Source: Sordaria brevicollis
Lineage: Eukaryota > Ascomycota > Sordariomycetes > Sordariales > Sordariaceae
Assembly: GCA_033439795.1 (NCBI GenBank)
Contig: JAUTDP010000018.1
Location: 363,125-427,124, forward strand
Direction of reading: 5' to 3'
DNA: 64,000 nucleotides
The notes beneath the pieces were generated by a model. It was given only the letters and a program-made list of their open reading frames with translations, did no database searches and was not told the origin of the DNA. Shown one piece after another: positions 44,640 through 58,068 of the stretch. The stretch's first letter is position 1; each line of letters begins with the position of its first letter. Position numbers and translations under genes: made by a program.

Positions 44640-45850
44640 TTATTATATTTATTATTTATATTTACGTTAAGATTTTATTTATCGTTGAGGATTACCGCGA
44701 GGAGGTATTTACTAGCCGTTATATTATTAACGACGTTTAGAATACGTTTAATGATGTAAATTTTAAATATTATTAATTTATTATTAAGTATTAATCTTTT
44801 AAGGTTGATAAATTTACTGCTAATAAATATAATAATACCTTTCGCGATATTATTTCGAAATTTATAACCTAATTTAATACGAATATTATAGGCGAGATTG
44901 TTAATATTATATCCGGCTATTATTAAATTATTAATAACCTTCTTATTTTTATAGGAAAGGAGTTTAGCGGCGCTATTGCCCGTTGCGAAATTTTCGCTAT
45001 TTAGCGTTTTTATATTTAATTTTAATAAAAAGTCGATACCCTCTTTTATTCTAATGAGGGTATTAAAATTATTAAGATAATTATACTTTTAGGCCCTAAA
45101 ATCCTATTTAATATTCGTAAAGAATTTTAAACTATTTAAAATAATAAGCTTAAGGATATTTAACGTTAGAAGATTAAAAAGGAATTTATAAATTATTTAG
45201 TTAAATATTTTAAGAATATTAATTTAATTAACGACGTTAGCCGCCGTTTTAAAGAATACTATATAAAGAACTACCCTTTTACCGAATTTAAGTAAGAGTT
45301 TACTAATTTTTATAATTTAATTAATTATAACGACGTTATAAAGGTTTATTACTTTCGTAATAAAATTAAAAAACGTTTTCGTAATAATTTTGCCTATTAT
45401 AACCTTCCGGCCGCCGACGATTTTTACGCTTAATTCGATTTATACTATATTATTACTATTAATTTCGAGGATGCCGATTACCGTTAGAAGATAATTAATT
45501 ACGCCTTTAATTTGTTTATTATTAATATTATTCCCGCCGTTAATTTTAATTCTACCCTTCGTATTAATTTTAATAACGTTTTTATTAATTAAGGTAAAAA
45601 TAAAATAAATTTAGACGCCGTTAATTTAACCGTATTTATTTATAAAGATATCTTCAATTAATATATACGTAAAGGCTTTTATTATTATTATAATTAAAAA
45701 GGTTATATTAATTATAATTATATTAATTTAATGAATTATAGCGATAAAGGCCGCTAAGATAATAAAAATAAGGGTAATAAAAAGAAGAAAAAGCGTAATT
45801 AGGGCTAATAAATTAAAGTCTACGCCGTTAATATTATTTTAACCGCCCCC
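44640..45850 (+). pseudogene. Element A gag relic with mutated zinc knuckle
   Basis: Around 45,285-45,480 the plus strand still reads as a retroelement Gag, with EF-K-x-EFTNFYNLINYND and KVYYFRNKIKKRFRNN. At 45,680-45,721 the spacing C-x2-C-x4-H-x4-C of a CCHC zinc knuckle is kept, but every Cys and the His now read Tyr, as expected from TGC/TGT to TAT and CAC to TAT changes. Stops interrupt the frame. The start of gag cannot be fixed. Confidence 0.8.
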
Positions 45851-46099
45851 GCCGCCCCTACCGTTCCGGCCGTTAAAGGTAAGGAATATTATAATATTCC
45901 GGAAAACGAATAGCTTTTATACTTAATCGCGTATAGAGGCTTTAACGGTTATTATAATTCCTAATTAAAAAGGATAAAATTTTAAATTCCTTAGAATTAA
46001 AGGGTTTAGAGGAAATACGGATTTAATTTTTAAATAATTCTATTACCTTAAATTTAATATTCCTTTTTTCCTACGTAATAACCGGTTCGTATAAAGATT

Positions 46100-49000
46100 A
46101 TTTTATTATTTTCGTTAATAGTAAATATTTTACGTTCGTTTTTATCGACCGTTCTTTTATAATAAAAAATAACCTTTTATATTTTAAGCTTTAACGTTTA
46201 AAGAAATTAATTTTAGCCGATAATATAATTAAAGGCGTTATTTTTAAGGAAGTGAAGGTTAGGTTCCGTATCGGATTTTATAATAAAGTCGTTACTTTTT
46301 TAATATACGATATTTCCCTTAAGTACCCCGTAATTTTAAATTTTTTATAAATATAGTTCTATAAATCCGAAATTAATTACAATGTATATAATATATAATT
46401 TAAGTACTATTATAATCGTTATTTTATTATAAATTTATTTAACGAATCAACCGTAATATTACGCGCTATTTTTAATAACGTTACGGTCGCCGTTATTAAG
46501 GTTTCTTTAAAATTTATTTTAATAATAACCCCCTTTTAAGAGAATATATTAACTTTCAAGGCTATTTCCCTAATTGCAATAGAAGAATTAACCCCGATAA
46601 TTATATTTATAGCCGCTTTTAAAACGAAATTTACTCTTTAAACGAAGAAGTTTATTCCTTAAAAGAAATCCGCTCCTTAGATTAATTCCGTTTTTATTTA
46701 TAATTTACCTATTTTCGAACTTTCTCGACCTTTTATTTATTATAATACCGCCCTATTTAAGGCTTTAGTTATTAATTGGGTTAATATTAAAATTTAAAAT
46801 ATTTTAAAAATAACCGCTCTTTTTATTAAAATTAAGAACTTTATAATTTATAAACTTTATATTAAATTAAACGGTCGGCGTATATTAACCGGTACGTATT
46901 ACGAATATAGTCCTTATTCGTTTAAAACGGTAAATAACCCGTTAAATTTAAAGGATATTAAAGAATTTAACGCCGTTATATTCAATTTTTTATACGAAAG
47001 GGATAATTTATAACTTATAATTATAATATATACGGAATTCGAATATTTAGCCGCTATTTACGAATTTAGCGAAATTATTTTAATTAAAGAGATTATTAAC
47101 GATATTTAAAATAGGGAGGGTAAAAAATATAAAAATACGTTATTAAAGAACCTTTATAATTTTATTAAAATTATAGTAGGTAATAATTCCGAAAATAATA
47201 TTAAAGCCGCGGTTTTAATAAAGTTATTAAATTTAACGGGTAATTTTAATTAAAATATTTTTATATATAAAGAAATTATTTATTAAATTATAGTAATTAA
47301 AATCGCTAAGTAAATTAGCTTTAATAAAATTATAAAGGAGGATACGAAGAAGTTTTTTAAAAAAAATCGACGGTTAATATTATTAAAGGAGGAGGTTATA
47401 ATTAAAATTTCTAAGCGGTATTATAAGAATATTTTAACTTTCTTACTTTAATTAATAAAAGAAGTCCTATTTTATTATATTTATAATTATAAAATTAAAT
47501 TATTATTAAACGTTAAGCCGTTTAACGTTCGCGTTCGCTTAACGTCCCTTATTAAAATTTTGGTTATTAAATAGTAGATTAATAATAATTTTCGTAAGAA
47601 TTTTATCCGCTCTTTATAATTAACTGCAATTACCTTTATCCTTTTAATTAAAAAACTGGGCGGTAGAGTCCGAATTTACGTAAATTATAGAAGTATTAAT
47701 AATATTACCCTAAAATTCTATTACCTATTCCCGTTAATTAAAGAGATTTTAAATTCAATTTATAAAATTAAAATTTTTATTAAATTAAATATTATTATTA
47801 TATTTAATTAGATACGGGTTAAAGAGGGCTACGAATAATTAATTACGTTTATTATTCGTTTTAACTTATTCGAATCTTTAATTTATCTATTTGGCCTTTA
47901 AAACGCGTTAAATACGTTTTAAAACTATATTAATAATATTTTATATAATATTTTCGACGTTTACGCAACCGCGTATTTTAATAATATTTTAATTTATTCT
48001 AATAATAAAGAAGAATACGAATAATATATTAATGAGGTTTTAGAATAAATAATTAAAGTAGGATTATAAATTAATATCGATAAGTACGAATTTTATATAA
48101 TATATATAAAGTATTTAGGTTTAATTATTACGCTTAGTAATATTAAAATAGATTCCGAAAAGGTCGTTACCGTTATAATATAATAAGTTCCCGATTTTAA
48201 GCGTTTATTATAACGCTTCCTAAATTTTATTAATTTCTATTAATATTTTATAAAATATTTTTCGATTATAATAAAATTATTTTACGAATTAATTAAGAAA
48301 ATAACATTTATAAATTAGAAATAGATAAAATAGTATTAAAATTCTTTCGAAGTATTAAAGAAAGTTTTTATAAATAGATTAATTTTACGTATTTATAATT
48401 AATTTAAATTAATTATTATAGAAACGGACGTTTTAAATTAAATTTATAAAAGAACTTTATTATAGTAGAATAATAATAATACTTTATAACCGGTCGCCTA
48501 TTTTAGTTAAAGATATTCCGCCGCTAAATATAATTATAATATTTATAATAAAGAATTATTAATTATTATTAAAATATTAAAGGAGTAAAAACCGGAGTTT
48601 AAAGGAGTATAATAGCCGTTTAAAATCTTTACGGATTATCGGAATTTAAAAATATTTATAATTAATAAGTAATTAACGCTTTATTATATAAAGTGGTTTT
48701 AATTTTTATTTCGTTTTAATTTTATAATTAAATATCGATTAAATTCCTTTTAAATTCGCCCCGACGCCTTTAATTATAAATTAGAAAATGTTTTTAAAAA
48801 TATAGATAATAAATAACTATTAATACGTAATAAAGTCCTATTAAATAAAAACCTTTTTATTAATAGCGCTTTTATTTTAGAGCCGGAGGACGAACCGGAC
48901 GTAAGAAACTTTATTAATTATAAGTATAAGGTTTTAAGAGAAATAGAATTGGAAGAGTTAATAGGAATTGAGTATTTATATAAATTGGATATTTTAAACG

Positions 49001-49608
49001 AAAAGTTAATAGATAATTTAATAACGGAATTTTATAAAAAGTTTATTTTCTTATAAAACGTTTTAGTTTACTTATTGGACTTTAATTGTTATATATAATT
49101 AAAGGAAGTATATAAATAAATAGTAAAAACTTCGTTCGCGGAATACCGTATTATTTAAGGACGTATTTATTTTAAGAATATTATTATTATAAATTTTAAT
49201 AATTCCGCTCTTTATTTATAATTCTTTTAACGTATTTACGATTCGTTATTAGTAGGGTATTTAAGTAGAGAAAAAACTTTCTATTTATTATTCTAATTTT
49301 ATTTTTGGTTAAGAATATACTAATCCGTTAAAATATATTATAAAACGTATTTTTAATATATAAAGATAAAGCCTTTATAATATTCCTTTTACAATTTATT
49401 AAAATTATTAACCGTTCTTTTTGCGTTATAGAAGGATATTTCCGTTAATTATATTACCCCGTTAATACTTTATTTTCAAAGGGGATAGGAATTTAAATAC
49501 GTTATAGTAATTATCGATCGGTTAATTAAAATACGTTATTTTATCCCTTATAAAATTTTAATAGCGGAGGAATTAACGGAGCGTTTTATCGATAAAATTT
49601 ATAGCCTT
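46100..49608 (+). pseudogene. Element A pol relic, first part (protease to integrase core)
   Basis: The order is that of Ty3/gypsy pol. The reverse transcriptase palm motif lies at 47,974-48,000 and reads YFNNILIYS, the two catalytic Asp of YFDD having become Asn by G-to-A change. Upstream text matches the family (PLIKEIL, IKLN, VKEGYEQLITF). RNase H begins near 48,421 with ETD. The integrase core appears at 49,507-49,548 as VIIDRLIKIRYFIP, containing the first catalytic Asp. The frame then runs through FIDKIYSL and is cut by element B. Protease lies somewhere near 46,100-46,200 but is faint. Confidence 0.88.
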
Positions 49609-49861
49609 TGTTACGAGCGACGTAGTTACGAGAGACAAGCTTAATACGTTGAATCTAGGTCTATTGTAGAATTATAAGATGAAGAAGAAAAGAAGAAACG
49701 AATAAAGGATACGCCCCGCGCTAGGGTTTTATACCTAAGCGCGGGCGACCTACGAAGGCGGTACGCAATTACGTACATTAGTGCGGTCAACCTTTATTAA
49801 ATAACTGCCCGAGCGATAACCGGTCCGCTAAATAGGGACCCTATCCGCCAACGCCGTAATA
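49609..49861 (-). repeat. 3' LTR of element B (left copy)
   Basis: It has the same length as its partner at 56,598 and is more heavily mutated, for example CTAAGCGCGGG where the partner has CTGGGCGCGGG. Differences are mainly G-to-A and C-to-T. Confidence 0.92.
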
Positions 49862-52800
49862 TTATTCCCCCTTCCGAAAAAGACTCGCCCCGAATCTTCG
49901 AAATATTAGAATTATTATTATATATAAAATAAGTCTTTTATTTTTTAGCGTTTATTATCCTTCTTAGCCTTTTTATACCCTTTTTTAAAGGAACGTTATT
50001 ATCCGGGTAATTTTTATCGAATTTTTCCACCTCCGCCTTTTATAATTATTTTTCTAAACGTAGCAGCGGGCCCGAATATTTTAAATACGCTTTATAGTAA
50101 GCTTATAATAATTTAAATAAATTTTTAAAATTTTTAACGTTATAAAATTTCGGGTTTAGGTTATATCCTTTTTAATTTATTCAATATTAGAATTTATTAA
50201 AATATATTCGAAAAATTAAGATTTCTTTTACCTCTTATTTAATATCGTCTTTTATATATTCCTTTATTAGTTTTTTTAATTTTTAATTAGGTAACGGATT
50301 ATTAAAATATTTCCGAAATTTGTCGGCGTAAAAGATATTTATTCTTTTTTAACCCTTTAATACTTCTAATTTAAATAAATAATTATATTTTTCTTTAATT
50401 TTAAAATATTAGTTCGTTAAAAGAAAATCGAATTTATAATTTAGCTAATTTATAAATTCATTCCGTTTAATAATAAATATTCTATTATTAAATCCGAAAT
50501 CCAGGACGCGTCGATATTTATTTAATTATTTAATTATCCGCTCCTAAACTTTAATAATAAATTCTTTTACCTTATTTACGTATTTTCGGATCCGATTTAT
50601 TAAGCTTTATATATTTTCCCGGTTGAATTTTTTTCTAATCGTTAATTATACGCTATTAAAGTTAATTCGAATTTTCTAATTTAAAATTTTAAATATTAGG
50701 AATCCTCTTAATATTTTATACAATTATATTTTATTTAAATTATTATACAGTATTTTTATTTATATTATATTTATTATTAGGATTATTTTTAATTAATTAT
50801 TTTAAAAATAGTTAATAAAGGGACGAAAACGTTAATCGAAATATTCGTTTATAATTTCGGCCTGCTTTATAATTTAATTATATTCCGAGGAGGCTAATTT
50901 CTATTTAATATTTAGAATTTTAATTAATTCGTTTATAAAATTTGATATAAATTAGGGATTTTTATCCGAAATAATTTCGCTTAGTAATTTATAAATATAA
51001 TAAGGGCTTTCGTAATATATATAGGCTACGTTTCGGGTTATTATTATTATAAAGTAGGGGATGGTTTATAATATTTTATTTAATTAATTTATTATTACGA
51101 GTGCGTTGTCGAATTTTTATTTATCCTTAAGTATAGTTTTGAAGTTTATAATTAGGTTTTATTAAATATATTAAACCGTTGGGATAGGTTCTAATTTATT
51201 GGGGGTTTTATTTTAGGGAATTTTCGAAGTATAGTATATTACGTAATTAGCGACGAAATAATCGACGTTATTAATTATTTTTAATTATTAATATTATATA
51301 GATATTAAACATTTTATTTTATTTCGGTTTAAATAAGCGGTGGTGATTTTTATATATAATTTATAAATAATTTAAGCTTTTAGGGTACTGGGTAATATAA
51401 TAAGTTTATCGAAATGGGTGAGAATTTTATTAATAATAAATCGATATTTATTCTCCCCCCTTTTAATTATATTTCGATAAATTTTTAAATCCGGGTATAT
51501 TTTATTTTTAAGAATAAAGCGATTTATAAATAAATAGCCTTTTAATTATTCTTTTCGGGTTCCTTTTACGATTTCGGGGTTAATTTTTATAATAACCGTA
51601 CTTAGAAATATAATCGATGCGTAAATTATATTAATACTATTAATTATATTATTAAGTTATATTATTTAATTATTATCGAAGTTTTTAAAGATTTGGAGGG
51701 TTTTTTATACCTTTTACTTTATTTTTTAATTCTTTAAGTCCTTTATTCTCTTTAATAATATATCCGCTATACCGTTTTCCTTTCTTAGCCGGTAAAAAAT
51801 AATAAAATAATATTAGGATAGGAATTCAGCCTACCCGGTTTATTATAAATTTAAGAATTTTTTAGTACTAAATTATTTAAGGGCTTCGTTATCCGTTAGG
51901 ATTAAAAAGGGTTTGTATAAATTAATAAATTCGGTTTTCTAATATTATAAAGCTTTAATAATAATTATTAATTCTTTATTATAAATAGAATAATTATATT
52001 TTACGTTATATATCGTTTTTAAATAAAAAATAACCGGTCGTTATTTATTATCGATTAATTATAATAGTACGCCGGTTATTATTCTATTTAAAATGTCCGT
52101 TTTTACCCGTATTAGCTATTTATATTTAAAATATATTAGGATGGGTATTAATAGTAATCGTTTTTTAAATTCTTCGAAAGTAATTTAGTAATCTTTATTT
52201 TAATTAAAGATTTCTTTTTTTTTTGTTATTACCGTTAATAATTTAATAATCTGGCTATAATTTTTAACGAAGTACCGGTAGAAATTATAAAATTTTAAGA
52301 AAGATTGTATTCTTTATATATTTATTGGAATTTATTAATCCTTTACGACTACGATTTTTTAAGGGTCGATAGATACGTTATCGGTCCCGATAATAAAATT
52401 TAAAAATTTAGTCTTCTCGACGTAGAATTTATATTTATTTAAGTCTATTTATAATCCCGCTATTTCTAATCTAATTAATATTTTTTTAATATAAATTTTA
52501 TATTCTTTTAAATTATTCGAAAAAATGAGAATATTATCGATATATATACTATAAAAATTATTAAAATATCCTATTAATATTTTATTAATATATTATTAGA
52601 ACGTTAACGGTTTATTAATTAATTTAAAGGGTAGGATTTTATATTTATACGTATTGTATTTCGTTTAGAATATTGTAAATTTTTCGTCGTCGGGGTATAT
52701 ACGGATTCGATAGAAGGTTTATTTAATATCGATCTTCGAGAAAATCTTTGCTTAATTAATCTTAGTAATAATTTTATTAATTAAGGGAAGAGGGTATTTA

Positions 52801-54235
52801 TTTTTCCTTATAATAACGTTAAATTTCCGATAATTTACGTAGAATTTTAATTTATTATTAATTTTGGGTACGAAGAGGATAAGCGTAATTTAAAATATAG
52901 AATTACTTTTAATAAAGCTTTTAATTAGCGTTTTATTTATATATTTTTAATAGGTTTTTAATTTATCGATTAATATTTTATATAATAAGTTATATTTAAA
53001 GTTTTCGGGCTTTATTCCGTTTATTAAATCGATTTTATAATTATTAATACGATAGTCCGGTAGGGTATTGGACTCTTTTTTATTAAATACGTTTAAATAT
53101 TCGTAAATATATTTAAAGATTTCTTTTTTAATTTATTTGCGTAATTCTATTTTATCTTTAGTAAGGGTTTATTTCTTATAATTATTAATAAATCGGTCGA
53201 ATTTATAAAAATTAATTACTTTTATATATTCCCGTTTAATAAATATAAGAAAAGCGTTGGTATTGATTATTATAAAGTCGTTATAATATTTATATTATTT
53301 TACGTTATTTCTTTTTAATTAGTATCGGCCCTGCGCGTTTTCGTTTTAGAAGGGGTTATTTTTTTATTTAATTTCTAATATTTCGATATATTTTCGTTAC
53401 GTAGGTATTATATTTTTTTCTTTTATCCTTAAGGCGCGTTAATTTAATAATTATCGTTTTATTTTTATTAGGTTTTTATTTTCTCTATATTAGATCGGTT
53501 ATTCTTTTAGTTCTTCGAATAGTTCGATCGGTCGGTTGGGTTTTATTAAGGGCGATAGCGTTATATTTTTAACGAATATTTCGAATTTTTAGATACGTTT
53601 ATTAAAAGCCGATAATATTATAATTACTTTATTAAAAATAAAGTTGGCGTTAGCGATATCGATTAAAATTTTGTATTTTTTTAATTAATATTTACTTAGG
53701 ATAACGTCATACCCCGAATTAACGATAATTATTACTTTTTTAGCGAACCGTTAACTTTATACTTTAATAATTCCCTTTAAATATTAATCGATCGTTTTAT
53801 TATATTGCCCGGTATACCCTCTTATAATATAAGGATGAAAATTATATAATTTTTCTATTCTTTATTTAATTATATTATTAATAAAGTCTTTATTTATAAA
53901 GATATTACCATTTATTCCCGAATTAATAAGCGTATCGTTCGTAAATAGAATTTTTTTATTATTATTTACTATAATATAGGACGTAATTAACGCGGGTCTA
54001 CCTAAATAATCCTTTAAGAAACTTTTATTTATTTTTATACTCTCCAGTAATATTTTTTTTAAGTTCTTTTTAAAATAAATATTTATTAATTTAATCTTTA
54101 GGAAGGAATTTAATATTTTTAAGGTAATTAATTTTCCGCTTTATTATCGGTTAATTTATTATCTTCTTTATTTTTACAACTATAGTAATCGACGAATTCG
54201 TTAATACGGTTAGGGTTTTTATTACGGCGGTTAAA
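49862..54235 (-). pseudogene. Element B pol relic (RT to integrase and chromodomain)
   Basis: On the minus strand the reverse transcriptase motif lies at 52,544-52,518 and reads YIDNILIFS, where the second catalytic Asp of YIDD is now Asn. The 3' end of the frame, about 50,215-50,030, reads as a chromodomain, with KGY-N-L-N-P-K-FYNVKNFKN and then a Y-x-KAYLKYSGPAATF tail matching the PGPP-like end of chromoviral integrases. Chromodomains in this position bind methylated histone H3 and steer insertion. Many stops are present. Confidence 0.87.
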
Positions 54236-56450
54236 ATAATTACGGAAACGATATTTAATTTCCTTATATACGAAATATTTATTTTCTTCGAATAATTTAT
54301 AAACTTCTTTACGAATTATATCGGGGGCGCAACGGGAATTACTTTAATTATTATTATTAGTATTAATATTATTATTAATAATATTGCTAAAATTTTTATT
54401 AAAATTATTAAAATTCTTAGCTTTATTAGACGAATTCGTAGAAGAGGAAGTATTTTTATCTTTATCCCTATTATTTTTCTTAATTTTATTATTGCGGAAA
54501 ATACGTTAATTAATTTCGACCGCTTTTTTAATTATTAAAATATATTAATTAAAAGTAATATCCTCTTATTTATATTCCTAAAGGAAAGCATTCTAAATAG
54601 TACCCGGGAATTTCCAATTAAATTCCTATTTCTATAAATTAGGAGGGCGATTATATTCTTTTACTAAATATATAAATTTATTGCGGAATTTTTAGAAATC
54701 CCTACTTATTTCGAACTTTAAATTATTAAATTCGTAAATAACTTTTTCCTTTCGATTATAATTATAATATTCAACGTATAAATAGGCGAATAATTTATTA
54801 AAGGTTTTAATATTATAAGGACCGTCGGCGAAATAGGGTTTAAAATCCTAAGTAATTTTATTAGCGGTATAATTTTCAATATATATTTTTTTAACTTTAT
54901 TATCGGAAAAGTAATCGGTATTTAATTTAAATTTATTAAAAATACGGCGGTATTAAATATTAAAAGTAATAATATTTTTATTTTTTTCGTTATAAAAATA
55001 AGGCGGATCCTTCTCTTTAATTAATAAGCGTTTTCGGTTAGCGGTAAAGAAATTAATAATAAATATTTCTTTACAACGCCCTTTATTATCACTATTTTTA
55101 TTATAATCGGCGCGGTTATAGCGTTCGAAATTCTTAGGGGTTAGAAAAATAACCTTCTTTTTATAAAAATTAATATTTTCCTTACGGAAGTCGATATTTT
55201 CTTTAATTAAAATAGCGATTATAATATATAAATCAGCGACATTACCGTCCTAAGTAATTATTATTCCTCCTAATTCTTCGGTTTGGACTTTTATAATTAT
55301 TAAATTATTATTAATTTTAACGAGCTTTTTTTCCTTTTTAATTAAATTGCAACGGATTTCGTTCTATTTAGCGAAAAAGCGGAGGTAAAATAAATAGCCT
55401 TTAATCGAAGAATTATTTTTTTATTTATAAAGAATATTTTATTTATCGGTACGGTTATTATTAAACGGAATATTATTTTAAATTTCTCTATCGTCGGATA
55501 AATTATCGTTTTAACCATTATTAAATAGAATATCGTTTTAAGCTCCTTTATTAAAGTAATTAATAATTTAACGTAATGTAGTAAATTAGGTTTAGAATTT
55601 ACGGTTCTTTTTACGTAATATAGCGTTTTTATAATATAAAATTTCGTAATCGTCCGGTTCGAAATCGAGATCCTTATTTCCGCGGGCCTCTAATAATTAA
55701 TACGTTAAGAATATATTTTTATTTTACTCCTTATATAAGTCTTTACAAAAGCGTTTATTATTTATTTCGGCGCCTTTTTAATATTTTAATAGGTTAGCGG
55801 CGTATTTATATATTTATTTTAAATTAGTATTTAAATTAATAGCAATAATTTAATATTTTCGTTATTAGGAAAGGATAATTTTAATTAAAATAATCTACAA
55901 TTTAATTTCTTCGAAAATAGCGCGTACGCCCTCGGGATCTTCAATAATAAATTTGAAAGTATTAAAATTTATTAATAGAATATTATTATTATTTTATTTT
56001 TAATAATTTTAATCCGTAGTTATTAGAATTTTAAAGGTAAAGGTTAAATAATTTTTATTATATTAGGCTTAATATTTCGCGATTATATTAATTTTTATAT
56101 ATAAGAAACCGAATAAATCTTTTATATTAAATATATAATGAATATTAGCGAATTTATTAATAATTTTTTAATTGAAAAATATAATAGTTTCGTTTATATC
56201 TTCCGGAATATTATAATCCTTTAAATTAAATTTATCAATATTATATAATTGAGTATCTTATTTCTCTTTAAGGGTACCGATTATAATATCGTTAAGCGAA
56301 TAACGTTTAAAAATATTATTTTATTAAATAATTATATTAAAAGTAATAAGTATATTTATAATATCGAATTTAATTTATTCGACCGCGAATTTATTAGATA
56401 TATTCTTCTTCTAAATTTCATTTATTTAAACGCTCTCGGTGGCAAATAGC
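54236..56450 (-). pseudogene. Element B gag relic
   Basis: On the minus strand a CCHC knuckle is recognisable at 54,277-54,236 (YFVYKEIKYRFRNY, where Cys and His positions now read Tyr and the Gly reads Lys). It is preceded by a KEVYKLFEENK segment. Upstream text toward 56,450 should be the rest of gag but is too degraded to delimit. Confidence 0.7.
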
Positions 56451-56597
56451 TTAGCGGTTTTAGCCGCGGTAGCCTTTTCGTCGGGGGTATATATTATTAT
56501 AATTAATTGCGAGGGTATATATTATAATTACTTTAATTGGTAAATAAATTTAGGATGTTTAAATATTTCCTTGGTATATTAAGAAAGATTTTGTAAT

Positions 56598-56850
56598 TGT
56601 TACGAGCGACGTGGTTACGAGAGATAAATTTAATACGTAAAATTTAAGTCTATTGTAGAATTATAAAATGAAGAAGAAAAGAAGAAATGAGTAAAGGATG
56701 CGCTCCGCGCCAGGGTTTTATACCTGGGCGCGGGCGACCCACGAAGGCGGCACGCAATCACGTACGCTGGTGCGGTCAACCTTTGTTAGGTAACCGCCCG
56801 AGCGACAACCGGTCCGCCGGACAAGGACCCTATCCGCTAGCGCCGTAACA
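56598..56850 (-). repeat. 5' LTR of element B (right copy, weakly mutated)
   Basis: This copy keeps many CpA and TpG steps and is one of the most GC-rich patches in the AT-rich block. On the minus strand it contains GGTATAAAACC (about 56,713-56,723) between GC-rich arms, a credible TATA box for the element. Confidence 0.93.
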
Positions 56851-58068
56851 ACCTTTATAATATATTTAATATTATTATTTCTAATTGTAATATATAATTT
56901 ATTTCGACGTTTTAAAGGATTTTATTTTTAAAATTAGAAGTGAATTTAAAGCCTTCGTCCGCTTTCTACCTATTTATTAATAATTAAACTAAATATATTA
57001 ATACTAAAATAGAATATTATTTAAAAATTTATATTAATTAAATTTAAGACGATTAAATCGATTAATTATTAATTACGGAATTTATAGGAAATAATACCGC
57101 CTTTAAAATTATAAGAGTATTCCCCTTCTTTACTAATTACGGTTTTAATTTACGTATAGGTATCGAATTAATTACCCTTTATTTTTTTAAATTATTAAAG
57201 GTTTAAAAGGCCGAATTCTTTAAAATTTATAAAATAGTAGAATAATTTAAAATTATTTTCGATTTTATAATAATTAAAATAAAGTAAATATAATAACGTT
57301 ATAAGGATAATATTAATATTAAAAGGTCGGACGCCCCGGTTTATAAGCCGGGTAATATAATCCTCTTCGATATTTAGAATTTCAAAACCGGTCGTCCGTA
57401 CGTTAAATTTATTCCGCTTTTCGAAAGTCCTTTCTTAATTATTAAAATTAATACCTATTCCGTTATTTTTAAATTATTAATTAATATAAAGTACGGATAG
57501 ACTTTTAATATAAATAAAGTAAAGTTTTAATTATTAGCGGGGTTATTAGGCTAAATATAATAATAATAAAATGTTTGCGCTAATATAAGGAGGATTATAC
57601 GCCGAATAAATAATGGCGAAGATTCTTTCGAATAGAATTTCGTAAAAATTAATAAATATAAAAAAAAGAAGGGTTATTAAATATATTATATTATTTAAAC
57701 TCCCCTTTATAAATTTAATTAATAATTACGTATTAATATAGTAATATATTTAATGAAAGTTAAGGAATTTTACGAAAAATATTCCAACGCCCTAATACTA
57801 TTAAATTAAATTAAGGCCGAAAAAAAGAAATTTAGGGAGGAGGTACGGAGATCGGAGGAATTAAAAATACCGTCGAAAGAAGGGGACCCGCTAGCGGAAA
57901 ATACAAAAGCTCTAGCCGAAAAATAGAAGGAGGTAAGGAGGAGGTCGTTACGGTTAAGGACCGTTATGGTTATAGAAACTTTTCGAAGTATAGTAATACG
58001 TTTAATAGGGATTTTTATTATTTTATATAATAATAATTAATTATATAGTTTTTTTTAATTAAGGGTAA
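56851..58068 (+). pseudogene. Element A pol relic, second part (integrase end and chromodomain-like region)
   Basis: Directly after the duplicated flank the plus strand resumes the A integrase frame (L-Y-N-I-F-N-I-I-I-S-N, then FIST), in register with the part left of element B. Near 57,300-57,450 the text resembles the GPF/Y-type end of integrase. At about 57,607-57,800 a further segment (ILSNRIS, then KKRRVIKYIILFK and KVKEFYEKYSNA) fits a chromodomain followed by its C-terminal helix. The strand ends in A/G-rich text and the purine tract before the 3' LTR. Confidence 0.8.

Larger units (their letters stand above)
49609..56850 (-). mobile_element. Element B: RIP-mutated chromodomain-bearing Ty3/gypsy retrotransposon nested in A
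   Basis: Two directly repeated 253-bp LTRs (49,609-49,861 and 56,598-56,850) start TGTTAC and end GTAACA (GTAATA in the left copy). Flanks GCCTT (49,604-49,608) and ACCTT (56,851-56,855) are a 5-bp target duplication differing by one G/A change. Total length is 7,242 bp. Coding sense is on the minus strand, so the right LTR is the 5' one. A purine tract (GGAAGGGGGAATAA on the minus strand, 49,862-49,875) abuts the left LTR, as expected for a polypurine tract next to a 3' LTR. Confidence 0.93.

Noticed and set aside
56249..56449. 66-codon plus-strand frame inside element B
   Set aside because: It is opposite to the coding sense of B, in AT-rich mutated DNA, and its composition (Asn/Ile/Tyr/Lys) is what RIP sequence yields by chance.
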